Positions 1-5,267 are shown, counted from the first letter of the stretch. The stretch: DNA of 7,795 nucleotides from Thermoplasmata archaeon (GCA_023145185.1 JAGLEG010000326.1:1-7795); one strand, 5' to 3'. Numbers and translations: made by a program. Notes: a model not told the origin generated them from the letters alone.

Positions 1-1
1 A

Positions 2-1219
2 CTTCTGAAGGAGGATACGCCCCTCTCCCAGGACACCGGCACACTGGACCTCTCACCGTACCTCTGGGACAATGACAATTTCCCGGAAGTTCCCATCACC
101 GCCTGGGTCAGTGACGTACAGGGGGGCTTCGATGCGGTTATAACGGGCATGGAACTTGAGATAATACCGCATACCAACTGGAACGGCAACGGGGCGCTCA
201 ACGTTACCGCATCGGATGGATCCACCCTCGATACGCGCACGATCCAGGTCAGGGTCGAGGCGGTGAACGATCCACCCGAGTTCTTCTACTGCCCAGAGAC
301 CCTCACGGTGAGCGAGGACCATACCACCAATTTCACGGTGATACTGGGTGACATCGATTCTGGATCACTGACCCTGACCTCCAACATGATGGACCTGAAG
401 ATCGGCGATCATGAGGATATCGAAAAAGGTTTCAATATATCGATCTCACCCGATGATGACCTTGTGGGTGAGTCGTTGATCACATTCACGGCGCATGACG
501 GCGAGGGTCTGAACGCCACCTACATCATGAGGCTAGAGGTGACCCAGACAAATGATCCCCCTACCATCGAGGAGATCCCACAGGTGAACTGCACCCAGGG
601 GTCCAGTGTATTGATCGAACTCTCCATCTGGGATGTGGACCTTGATGTGGAATTCACGATATACATGGAATGGAGCAAATATAACTTCACCTCGAGTTCC
701 ACCAGTTTCCTCTACAAGGTTCCGTCCGATGCGAAGCCGGGGGAATACAAGGTTGATATCTGGATCACGGATGAACACGGGGCCACCACGGTCGGCTCGT
801 TCATGCTTCTTGTGGAGGAGAGGGACAACAGCGACCAGAACTCGTTCATCTTCATCATGATCGTGCTGGTCATGGTCTTGATCGTGCTGTACGGAGCGTT
901 CATCAAGATACAGGAAAAACGCCAGAAGGAGATGGTGGAGCAGGTGGGAACGAACAGGCCGCTTGAGGCCAGGGCGCTCACCACCGAGACGTTCGAAGAG
1001 GAGGAGGAGGAGACGATAACGGCCCCGCCCGTACCGTCTGAAGTGGAGGGGGACATCGCACGCAAGATGAAGGATGGCGAAGATCATGACGGATCGGTAG
1101 ATTCGTCTAACCTTCAAGATGATGATGAGATCGTGGTCGTATCGCCTCCAATGGCAGAGGTTCCCACACTGCTTGCGGACGACCTGGACGAGCTTGCGAA
1201 CGACCTCTTCAACGATTGA
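2..1219 (+). CDS. Membrane-anchored surface protein with cadherin-like repeats (5' end missing)
   Basis: The reading frame is open from base 2, so the start lies left of the window; 405 residues are visible. At least two, probably three, extracellular beta-sandwich modules of about 95 residues are present. They are punctuated by NDPP linkers at residues 89-92 and 184-187, each preceded by a similar stretch (TASDG or TAHDG, then an alternating hydrophobic strand). This is the pattern of cadherin-like/Ig-like tandem repeats in archaeal and bacterial surface proteins. Six N-x-S/T sequons lie in the extracellular part (for example NVT, NFT, NAT, NCT), so N-glycosylation is possible. One hydrophobic helix (about residues 281-301, bases 842-903) is followed by KIQEKRQK, giving an outside-to-inside topology. 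The remaining ~100-residue tail is acidic, with a run of six Glu and an acidic, Leu-rich C-terminus. Adhesion or a cell-envelope structural role is likely; the ligand is unknown. No terminator-like T-run follows the stop. Confidence 0.85.
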   Translation, partial: LLKEDTPLSQDTGTLDLSPYLWDNDNFPEVPITAWVSDVQGGFDAVITGMELEIIPHTNWNGNGALNVTASDGSTLDTRTIQVRVEAVNDPPEFFYCPETLTVSEDHTTNFTVILGDIDSGSLTLTSNMMDLKIGDHEDIEKGFNISISPDDDLVGESLITFTAHDGEGLNATYIMRLEVTQTNDPPTIEEIPQVNCTQGSSVLIELSIWDVDLDVEFTIYMEWSKYNFTSSSTSFLYKVPSDAKPGEYKVDIWITDEHGATTVGSFMLLVEERDNSDQNSFIFIMIVLVMVLIVLYGAFIKIQEKRQKEMVEQVGTNRPLEARALTTETFEEEEEETITAPPVPSEVEGDIARKMKDGEDHDGSVDSSNLQDDDEIVVVSPPMAEVPTLLADDLDELANDLFND

Positions 1220-1233
1220 ACGCATATGCACAA

Positions 1234-1243
1234 TCCTTAAATA
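1234..1243 (+). promoter_or_regulatory. TATA box of the lsm-rpl37e operon
   Basis: The sequence CCTTAAATAA lies in the short gap after the preceding stop codon. Its centre is about 42 nt upstream of the chosen lsm ATG. Archaeal TATA boxes sit about 26 nt before the transcription start, so this predicts a start near 1265 and a leader of about 16 nt that contains the lsm ribosome binding site. Confidence 0.6.
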
Positions 1244-1269
1244 ACAAAGGGCGATGTATGGCTGCAATC

Positions 1270-1274
1270 GAGGA
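1270..1274 (+). promoter_or_regulatory. Shine-Dalgarno site deciding the lsm start
   Basis: GAGGA lies 6 nt before the ATG at 1281. An in-frame ATG at 1254 would add nine residues (MYGCNRGTD) that are not part of the Sm fold, and it would lie upstream of the transcription start predicted from the TATA box. The ATG at 1281 is therefore preferred. Confidence 0.6.
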
Positions 1275-1280
1275 ACTGAT

Positions 1281-1499
1281 ATGTCTATCAAACCCCTTCA
1301 GGCGCTCAACAACTCCCTCCAGAACAGGGTGATAGTTGAACTCAGGGCGGGCAGGGAGTTCCGCGGGACCCTGGACGGTTTTGATATCCACATGAACCTC
1401 GTCCTGAAGGGAGCCGAGGAGCTCGTGGACGGCGAGGTGGTGAGCCAGGCAGATATCACCATCGTTCGCGGGGACAACGTAGTATACATATCACCTTAG
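1281..1499 (+). CDS. lsm: Archaeal Sm-like (LSm) RNA-binding protein
   Basis: This 72-residue protein is a single Sm domain, the usual size for archaeal LSm proteins. These assemble into ring-shaped homo-oligomers that bind U-rich RNA and take part in RNA processing and turnover. The Sm1 motif covers roughly residues 14-42, with the uridine-pocket residues Asp35, His37 and Asn39 in FDIHMN. The Sm2 motif is IVRGDNVVYI (61-70), containing the RNA-contacting Arg63-Gly64-Asp65-Asn66. An N-terminal helix (about 4-13) precedes the barrel. The gene is followed at 12 nt by the eL37 ribosomal protein gene. That neighbour pair recurs in archaeal genomes and indicates co-transcription from the TATA box at 1234. 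The start at 1281 was chosen over 1254 on Shine-Dalgarno spacing and domain boundaries. The family call is firm; the specific RNA targets cannot be read from the sequence. Confidence 0.95.
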   Translation: MSIKPLQALNNSLQNRVIVELRAGREFRGTLDGFDIHMNLVLKGAEELVDGEVVSQADITIVRGDNVVYISP

Positions 1500-1506
1500 G
1501 GAGGTG
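1499..1506 (+). promoter_or_regulatory. Strong Shine-Dalgarno site of rpl37e
   Basis: GGGAGGTG begins on the last base of the lsm stop codon and ends 5 nt before the rpl37e ATG. It is the strongest ribosome binding site in the window and supports translation of this very short gene from the shared transcript. Confidence 0.75.
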
Positions 1507-1511
1507 CAAAG

Positions 1512-1676
1512 ATGTCAAAGGGCACTCCATCCATGGGAAAGAAACAGAAACAGACCCACTTCAGATGCAGAAGATGCGGAAAGCACGCCTATCATATCAG
1601 GAAGAGCAAATGCGCCTCCTGCGGATATGGAGATACGGCCAAGCTCAGGAACTACACCTGGGCCAAGAACCACTGA
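1512..1676 (+). CDS. rpl37e: 50S ribosomal protein eL37 (L37e)
   Basis: This is a 54-residue, strongly basic protein, short enough to be missed by length-filtered gene finding. It starts with MSKGTPSMGKK and carries a C4 zinc ribbon: Cys19-x2-Cys22, eleven residues, then Cys34-x2-Cys37. The surrounding text (HFRCRRCGKHAYH, CASCGYG) and the RNYTWAK ending are characteristic of the eL37 family. That family binds 23S rRNA in the large subunit of archaeal and eukaryotic ribosomes. Length and cysteine spacing match archaeal members. An ideal Shine-Dalgarno sequence overlaps the lsm stop, so the gene is the second cistron of an lsm-rpl37e operon. Its stop codon is separated by only 3 nt from the end of the convergent permease gene. 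Confidence 0.96.
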   Translation: MSKGTPSMGKKQKQTHFRCRRCGKHAYHIRKSKCASCGYGDTAKLRNYTWAKNH

Positions 1677-1679
1677 TCC

Positions 1680-3134
1680 TCATCTCCTGAAGCTTCCGCT
1701 GGAGAGGTTCGCGTCGCTCCACTTATTCTCAATGCCACGAGATAGCAGCATTATCGCTCCCAGTTCCACGCTGACAACCACTGCAAGCCCCACAAGCGAG
1801 ATCCAGAACATGCTCTCCATAAGGTAGGAGAGGACCGTTGCGGACATCAGGGGGAGAACAGTGAAAAGCAGGTATTTCATGAACACCGTGGAATCAAAGA
1901 GCATGGAATTCGTCCAGAGCCCGGTCAGATAGGCTGTGACAAAACCCATGTAGGGAATGGACACGAGCATCACCGGGAGCCCGATGAGGATGCCGTTCCA
2001 CTCCCCCAACAGGGCTGCAATGGCAAGCACCACAACCAGCGATATGGGCGTGGATATCAACACGTGTCCCAGCAGCTTCATCCTTATCATCGCGGGGGTG
2101 GTGATCGGAAGTGTCTGATCGAAATCGAGGTAATCCATGTTCACCAGGTTGGAGTATATGGAGACGGTGAAAAAAGACACCATCACCGAGAAGAACACCA
2201 TGTTGAACTGGATCGGGGCCCCCTCAATACCTCCAATGATCCCCGCCATTGCCAGTATCACGGCCATGGGTATGACCAGCGAGAAGATGATCCTGATGTA
2301 ACCCCTGCCCCTTATGAGATTGATCACCTCCCTTGAGAACAGGCCCCTTTTCAACGGGGTCATTATCCTATTTAGTTTCCCGTAAATTGAGATATACGAC
2401 CCCACAGCTCCCGTGGTCACGTTCATTGTGCCCCCGTCGAAGATGAATACGCCCAGAGCGATGTAGAACAGCGACACGCCAAGGGACAACGGGAGGTAGG
2501 CCCAGCTGTTCTCAAGGATCCCCAGCAGGGGGATGACGAAGGCATCCAACCTGCCCGTGTAGACCTGTATCAATATGAGCGGGATAAAGCCCACCCCTAT
2601 CATGAGGAGCATGGGTTTGCGCCTGTGCGCCATGGCCGATGAGACCAGGAGGCTGAGCGAGATGCCCATGAGGAACGCGGACCATTGATGAGTGCATATC
2701 AGGATGTACCTCCATGGGTCCATTCCCCTTGCAACCGTTCCCAGGCCGAGGCCTGCCGAGAGGGGGATCAGGACCAGGAGGATGTAGAATATGAGGTCGT
2801 GGATGAAGTATGAGATATACATCCTCCTGTGGCTCACGGGCTGGTACATCACCGACGCCGCGAGCATGGTCACCGGTCCCAGAGCCCGTTCGATGAAATC
2901 CTTTCCCAGAAATGCGAGGCCGCCCATGGATATCCCGAAGAGGAAGAGCCCCGTCATGATCGCCGTATGGAGGTTCTCGTAGGTGATGGAATAGGCTATG
3001 ACCGGGACGAAGACGTACCCTGCCAGGGCGCCCAGGAATACCATCTGCGGGAACAGAAGGAGCGAGAATGCTGATGAGAACGAGGAACGGAGCCTGAGCT
3101 CCTCCAGCAGAAACAGCCTCACAAGCCCCGCCAT
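1680..3134 (-). CDS. Twelve-helix ABC-2-like permease, no ATPase gene nearby
   Basis: The 484-residue protein has about twelve hydrophobic helices: near 22-48, 58-78, 112-135, 150-168, 174-191, 212-231, 283-304, 311-331, 354-377, 383-406, 421-440 and 443-466. It appears to be two related six-helix halves. Residues 7-31 (LF..E...R... ending LLLFPQM) resemble 265-290 (LFSREV... ending SLVIPM), and QPVSHRR (98-104) corresponds to LPITTPA (342-348). The elbow helix before helix 1 and the Pro-Ile/Val-Ser/Thr motif before helix 3 are typical of ABC-2 export permeases, so an ABC exporter membrane subunit is the best guess. The substrate is unknown. No ATP-binding subunit is present in the window. 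The start is the first ATG. It has no Shine-Dalgarno site, but a TATA box centred about 28 nt upstream suggests a leaderless mRNA. Another polytopic membrane family remains possible. Confidence 0.7.
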   Translation of the reverse strand: MAGLVRLFLLEELRLRSSFSSAFSLLLFPQMVFLGALAGYVFVPVIAYSITYENLHTAIMTGLFLFGISMGGLAFLGKDFIERALGPVTMLAASVMYQPVSHRRMYISYFIHDLIFYILLVLIPLSAGLGLGTVARGMDPWRYILICTHQWSAFLMGISLSLLVSSAMAHRRKPMLLMIGVGFIPLILIQVYTGRLDAFVIPLLGILENSWAYLPLSLGVSLFYIALGVFIFDGGTMNVTTGAVGSYISIYGKLNRIMTPLKRGLFSREVINLIRGRGYIRIIFSLVIPMAVILAMAGIIGGIEGAPIQFNMVFFSVMVSFFTVSIYSNLVNMDYLDFDQTLPITTPAMIRMKLLGHVLISTPISLVVVLAIAALLGEWNGILIGLPVMLVSIPYMGFVTAYLTGLWTNSMLFDSTVFMKYLLFTVLPLMSATVLSYLMESMFWISLVGLAVVVSVELGAIMLLSRGIENKWSDANLSSGSFRR

Positions 3135-3158
3135 GGATGACGGTACCGGCTTGCCATG

Positions 3159-3172
3159 GTTAAATCGTTTTT
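3159..3172 (-). promoter_or_regulatory. TATA box of the permease gene
   Basis: On the minus strand the sequence reads CAAAAACGATTTAA. The ATTTAA core is centred about 28 nt before the ATG at 3134, and an A-rich BRE-like segment precedes it. This spacing places the transcription start at or next to the start codon, consistent with the absence of a Shine-Dalgarno site. Confidence 0.5.
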
Positions 3173-3195
3173 GGGATCGTTATGGGCAATGGGAA

Positions 3196-3471
3196 CTACC
3201 TCGACTTGTTGAAGTAGTTGGCCATGTACGTGAATATGCCTCCTCCAACTATCAGCGGCCAGGCTTTGTCCGAGTTCCCTTTTGAGGCCTCCACTATACC
3301 CCATATGATGATCGCCATGCCCACGGGCGTTATGAAATGGTATCCCCACCTGAGGAGATAGAATATTCTGGCCGGGGTGGATACTCGCCTTCTGGTGGGC
3401 GATGGTGGTGCCTTTGCACCGGTTGCCCTTGGAGGGGCTCTTCTCGCTGTGGGTCTCACACTCTGCTGCAT
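3196..3471 (-). CDS. Small two-helix membrane protein with basic Pro/Ala-rich N-terminus
   Basis: I do not recognise a family for this 91-residue protein. Residues 1-35 are probably disordered and strongly basic, with eight Arg and one Lys among many Pro, Ala and Thr and no acidic residue. Two hydrophobic segments follow, at about 43-60 (HFITPVGMAIIIWGIV) and 70-87 (AWPLIVGGGIFTYMANYF), joined by a short polar loop. The positive N-terminus predicts both ends on the cytoplasmic side, forming a hairpin. A GTGAGG Shine-Dalgarno element lies 8 nt before the ATG. The gene lies 41 nt downstream of the GNAT gene and 61 nt upstream of the permease, all on the same strand, but each has its own promoter-like box. 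The basic tail could contact nucleic acid, lipid head groups or a partner; this is speculation. The coding call rests on the ribosome binding site and the clear hairpin. Confidence 0.7.
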   Translation of the reverse strand: MQQSVRPTARRAPPRATGAKAPPSPTRRRVSTPARIFYLLRWGYHFITPVGMAIIIWGIVEASKGNSDKAWPLIVGGGIFTYMANYFNKSR

Positions 3472-3507
3472 GTCATTCGCCTCACTTTACACGGGTAGGA
3501 ATGGCCG

Positions 3508-3520
3508 TTTGATTAATGAA
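3508..3520 (-). promoter_or_regulatory. Possible TATA box of the two-helix membrane protein
   Basis: The minus strand reads TTCATTAATCAAA, centred about 43 nt before the ATG at 3471, the same spacing as the other Shine-Dalgarno-led genes here. It overlaps the GNAT stop codon. The core is a weak match to the archaeal consensus, so co-transcription with the GNAT gene is an equally good reading. Confidence 0.35.
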
Positions 3521-3962
3521 CGTTTTGTCTGTCTTTAACTATGAACATCTCTTTGTGGTCGATATTAGCGTCGTCGAACACCTCTCCCCGCGGTGAGAAG
3601 CCGAATCTCGAATAGAACTCGAGGGTGGTGAGCTGAGCATGCAGGAAGATCTCATCGACGCCCCTCTTCCAGGCATATTCCACAAGGTATTCCATGACGG
3701 CGGAACCTATGCCGGTTCCTTGATATCCCGATAGGACCGCAAGCCTCTCCAACTTGGCCTTTCCGCCTGGAAACCTTATCCTTGCGCAGCCGACGGGGAT
3801 GTCGTCTGATAAGGCTATGATGTGCTCCGCGTCCTCGTCCAGCCCGTCCCACTCCCTATCCGGGGGGACGTCCTGTCCTTCCACAAAGACGATGTGGCGG
3901 ATCCTGAACACGTCGTCCAGCTCGGCGGGGTTGTCGATGTGGCGGACCTCAAGGTGTCCCAT
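3513..3962 (-). CDS. GNAT family N-acetyltransferase
   Basis: This 149-residue protein has the complete GNAT layout. An N-terminal strand-helix segment contains IRHIVFVEGQDVP (about 21-33), typical of the YjcF/ElaA-like subgroup. Strands follow at about 47-64 (EHIIALSDDIPVGCARIRF). Motif A includes KLERLAVLSGYQGTGIG, in which Gln81-Gly82-x-Gly84-x-Gly86 forms the acetyl-CoA pyrophosphate loop. The C-terminal motif is HAQLTTLEFYSRFGF (108-122), with the conserved FY..FGF, followed by GEVFDDANIDHKEM. Such enzymes transfer an acetyl group from acetyl-CoA to an amine in the cytoplasm; the substrate cannot be deduced. Length is normal for a single-domain member. The ATG at 3962 lacks a Shine-Dalgarno site, but a TATA box is centred 25 nt upstream, so a leaderless transcript is likely. 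The small membrane protein gene lies 41 nt downstream on the same strand. Confidence 0.92.
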   Translation of the reverse strand: MGHLEVRHIDNPAELDDVFRIRHIVFVEGQDVPPDREWDGLDEDAEHIIALSDDIPVGCARIRFPGGKAKLERLAVLSGYQGTGIGSAVMEYLVEYAWKRGVDEIFLHAQLTTLEFYSRFGFSPRGEVFDDANIDHKEMFIVKDRQNVH

Positions 3963-3981
3963 ATTGGAGTATTCTAACGAT

Positions 3982-3997
3982 ACTATTATTCACTTTT
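3982..3997 (-). promoter_or_regulatory. TATA box of the GNAT gene
   Basis: On the minus strand AAAAGTGAATAATAGT precedes the gene. The AATAATA core is centred about 25 nt from the ATG at 3962, with a purine-rich BRE-like segment just upstream. This predicts transcription starting at the start codon. Confidence 0.5.
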
Positions 3998-4034
3998 GTG
4001 ATCTTTCCTTAAGGTGTTGATCATTTATGACCTA

Positions 4035-4046
4035 GAAATATATTAT
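4035..4046 (+). promoter_or_regulatory. TATA box pointing rightward, divergent from the GNAT promoter
   Basis: GAAATATATTAT is a good archaeal TATA match, centred about 31 nt before an ATG at 4071. It supports a rightward transcript starting near 4066-4070. It is the main reason for taking the small reading frame at 4071-4289 seriously. A non-coding transcript would also fit. Confidence 0.5.
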
Positions 4047-4070
4047 CAGCTTCCCAGGATACATATTAGA

Positions 4071-4289
4071 ATGAGTGATGGAGGGAACATACACCTGCGT
4101 ACAGGACTGCCCCTCCACCATGACGGGAGTATCAGAAGAAAGGTTGAATGCGTGATGAACCAGGTGAAAAAAATATCTTCCATCCCGTCTGATGGTAAAC
4201 ATTGCCTGATCGATTATTTAAACGGTGAGGAGGGGGCCGAGAAAGTGAAAAACCCGCAGGGATCGTTCAGAGGTCCCCGCGTGGTTTGA
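4071..4289 (+). CDS. Tentative small hypothetical protein
   Basis: I recognise no family for this 72-residue frame. It begins MSDGGNIHLRTG and has a polar, Lys-rich middle (IRRKVECVMNQVKKI, about 21-35) that could form an amphipathic helix. The tail is Gly- and charge-rich. There is no signal peptide and no membrane helix. The only support is a good TATA box at 4035-4046, at a spacing that fits a leaderless mRNA, and an otherwise empty 304-nt gap between firm genes. An ATG at 4014 in the same frame would precede the TATA box and is less likely. The 3' end overlaps the convergent cupin gene by 23 nt. Codon choice is more A/T-rich at third positions than in the neighbours, so this could be a decayed gene, a short non-coding transcript or chance. 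Confidence 0.35.
   Translation: MSDGGNIHLRTGLPLHHDGSIRRKVECVMNQVKKISSIPSDGKHCLIDYLNGEEGAEKVKNPQGSFRGPRVV
4249..4253 (-). terminator. Possible T-tract terminator after the cupin gene
   Basis: About 14 nt beyond the cupin stop, the minus strand reads GCGGGTTTTTCACTTTC. Short T-tracts after a gene are a known archaeal termination signal. A second, longer T-run lies further down near 4167-4173. Both fall inside the tentative plus-strand frame. Confidence 0.35.
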
Positions 4290-4608
4290 CCGTGTTCCCC
4301 TCGACCATCAGTACAACGGTCCTCTCCTCTGCCCTGGTCCTGTGCTCCACTCCTCTGGGCACCGTGAAACCCTGATGGGGTAACAGCTCTATGGTCTTAT
4401 CCTCCAGGTCCAGCAGGAGTTTTCCGCTCACAACGAAGAAGAATTCATCCTCGAGGTCATGGTGATGCCAGTGGAACTCACCCTCGAATATGCCCATCCT
4501 CACAAGAGAATCGTTCACCTTCGAGAGGGTGAAGTTGGTCCATTTCTCCGGAGTGTTTCGATCCAGCTCCGCCGTATCGATGATCTGAATGTGCCCTATA
4601 CCGTCCAT
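4267..4608 (-). CDS. Single-domain cupin (mannose-6-phosphate isomerase-like fold)
   Basis: This 113-residue protein is one small cupin barrel. Motif 1 is complete: His48-x-His50-x4-Glu55-x6-Gly62, in FHWHHHDLEDE followed by FFFVVSG. Motif 2 is PRGVEH, with Pro84, Gly86 and the fourth metal ligand His89. The two His, one Glu, one His set is the standard divalent-metal site of the cupin superfamily. The fold serves enzymes, sugar-phosphate isomerases and small-molecule sensors, and this protein has no extra domain that would specify the function. The start is backed by GGTGA 4 nt upstream. The gene lies 51 nt downstream of the ferritin-like gene on the same strand with no T-tract between them, so co-transcription is plausible. 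A role linked to iron or oxidant handling is only an inference from that neighbour. Confidence 0.88.
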   Translation of the reverse strand: MDGIGHIQIIDTAELDRNTPEKWTNFTLSKVNDSLVRMGIFEGEFHWHHHDLEDEFFFVVSGKLLLDLEDKTIELLPHQGFTVPRGVEHRTRAEERTVVLMVEGNTVKPRGDL

Positions 4609-4612
4609 CTGT

Positions 4613-4617
4613 TCACC
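4613..4617 (-). promoter_or_regulatory. Ribosome binding site of the cupin gene
   Basis: The minus strand reads GGTGA, then 4 nt, then the ATG at 4608. The site matches the ATCACC part of the archaeal 16S rRNA 3' end, the same register used by the aldolase and carbonic-anhydrase-like genes. Confidence 0.55.
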
Positions 4618-4659
4618 AGGTCGGGGATGAACGTACGAGAATATCTGATTTGGGATGGA

Positions 4660-5154
4660 CTAAAGGCCCGTGTGCATCATGGGCCAGTAGACGTCGTAAT
4701 CCTCATCTTTTTTTAGGTAATCCCTCTCCGCCTCGATCAATTTGTAGTGCCCCATCTCCATGCTGGACAGGTACCTGAGCTTGCTGTCCAGGGCCGAGTC
4801 GTGCTCGTACATATCAGCAAGTCCCAGGTAGAATTCCGATGCTGCTTTCTCCGCAGCCATCACCTGATCGAATATCTCGCTGATGAGGATCTCACCCTCT
4901 TCTACCTTGACCTCGGGGAGTGGTACCGGGGTATCCATCTTGATATCTATCTCCATTTCCGGGAACTCCCTTGCGTACAGCTCCTTGATGAACGCCTGAT
5001 GCATCCTCTCCTCCTTTGCCAGGAACTCGAGTCTATACTTCAAGTAGTTGTTCTTGACCATCTGGGAGAGGTCGTTGTATATCCTCTCGCTCTCGATCTC
5101 CGCCTTGTATCCGGCCGTCAACAGCTCCTGTACGGAAAAGCTCTGAATATCCAT
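4660..5154 (-). CDS. Rubrerythrin-type ferritin-like diiron protein
   Basis: This 164-residue protein is a four-helix ferritin-like bundle built as two repeated helix pairs. Helix A carries Glu19 (AEIESERIYNDL) and helix B carries Glu49-x2-His52 (EERMH). Helix C carries Glu102 (AEKAASEFYLGLAD) and helix D carries Glu133-x2-His136 (MEMGH). These are the expected diiron ligands of the rubrerythrin family, whose members reduce peroxide or handle iron. A Pro- and Glu-rich linker (about 64-92) joins the two pairs. There is no rubredoxin domain: no CxxC occurs and the protein ends soon after helix D, so electrons would have to come from a separate partner. The frame stays open to 5256. I chose the ATG at 5154 because it begins just before helix A, has GGAG 10 nt upstream and sits behind an AT-rich promoter region. 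The cupin gene follows at 51 nt. Confidence 0.9.
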   Translation of the reverse strand: MDIQSFSVQELLTAGYKAEIESERIYNDLSQMVKNNYLKYRLEFLAKEERMHQAFIKELYAREFPEMEIDIKMDTPVPLPEVKVEEGEILISEIFDQVMAAEKAASEFYLGLADMYEHDSALDSKLRYLSSMEMGHYKLIEAERDYLKKDEDYDVYWPMMHTGL

Positions 5155-5164
5155 AATGATCGAA

Positions 5165-5168
5165 CTCC
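5165..5168 (-). promoter_or_regulatory. Shine-Dalgarno site favouring the internal start of the ferritin-like gene
   Basis: GGAG on the minus strand lies 10 nt before the ATG at 5154, a long but usable spacing. The more distal in-frame ATG codons at 5190 and 5256 have no comparable site. The residues they would add do not resemble the start of a ferritin-like bundle. Confidence 0.45.
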
Positions 5169-5192
5169 AATTATCTACTGGATATTGCATCG

Positions 5193-5267
5193 CCTGATCA
5201 CTTAATAATATGTCCCCATAAATCGGAGAGTCGATCCAAACAGTGTTAAATATCAACTGTGATCAGG
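5193..5267. repeat. Perfect 9-bp inverted repeat bracketing the ferritin-like promoter
   Basis: CCTGATCAC at 5193-5201 is the exact reverse complement of GTGATCAGG at 5259-5267, with 57 nt between the arms. Each arm contains the palindrome TGATCA, so each could bind a dimeric regulator by itself. The left arm lies in the predicted leader, or next to the TATA box, of the ferritin-like gene. The right arm overlaps the stop codon of the carbonic-anhydrase-like gene. An operator pair is an inference; TGATCA also occurs at several other places in the window, including within coding regions. Confidence 0.45.
5200..5213 (-). promoter_or_regulatory. Candidate TATA box of the ferritin-like gene
   Basis: The minus strand reads GACATATTATTAAGT, an AT-rich box centred about 52 nt before the ATG at 5154. 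It predicts a leader of roughly 26 nt containing the GGAG site. A second box, GATATTTAAC at 5245-5254, could serve as an alternative promoter. Both lie between the arms of the inverted repeat at 5193-5267. Confidence 0.4.

Noticed and set aside
994..1015. GAG/GAA tandem repeat resembling a microsatellite
   Set aside because: It encodes the poly-Glu stretch in the cytoplasmic tail, in frame with the surface protein. It is ordinary low-complexity coding sequence rather than an independent repeat element.
533..1291. 252-codon open frame on the minus strand
   Set aside because: It is antisense to the cadherin-like surface protein, crosses the lsm start and promoter, is unusually rich in His and Arg, and has no recognisable domain. 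It is a shadow of a GC-rich coding strand.
1504..1827. 107-codon open frame on the plus strand
   Set aside because: It overlaps rpl37e in another register and then runs antisense into the permease 3' end. The eL37 zinc ribbon decides the frame.
4213..4222. TTATTTAAAC, a TATA-like box
   Set aside because: No start codon with supporting signals lies at a suitable distance on either strand: the plus-strand side runs into the convergent cupin tail and the minus-strand side is far from the GNAT gene.
4747..5205. 152-codon open frame on the plus strand
   Set aside because: It lies entirely opposite the ferritin-like gene, whose diiron motifs are complete. No ribosome binding site or domain supports the opposite strand.
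5155..5256. N-terminal extension of the ferritin-like protein (34 residues)
   Set aside because: The extra residues show no helix-bundle features and no signal peptide, and would be translated across the promoter-like boxes. The GGAG site and helix A boundary favour the ATG at 5154.
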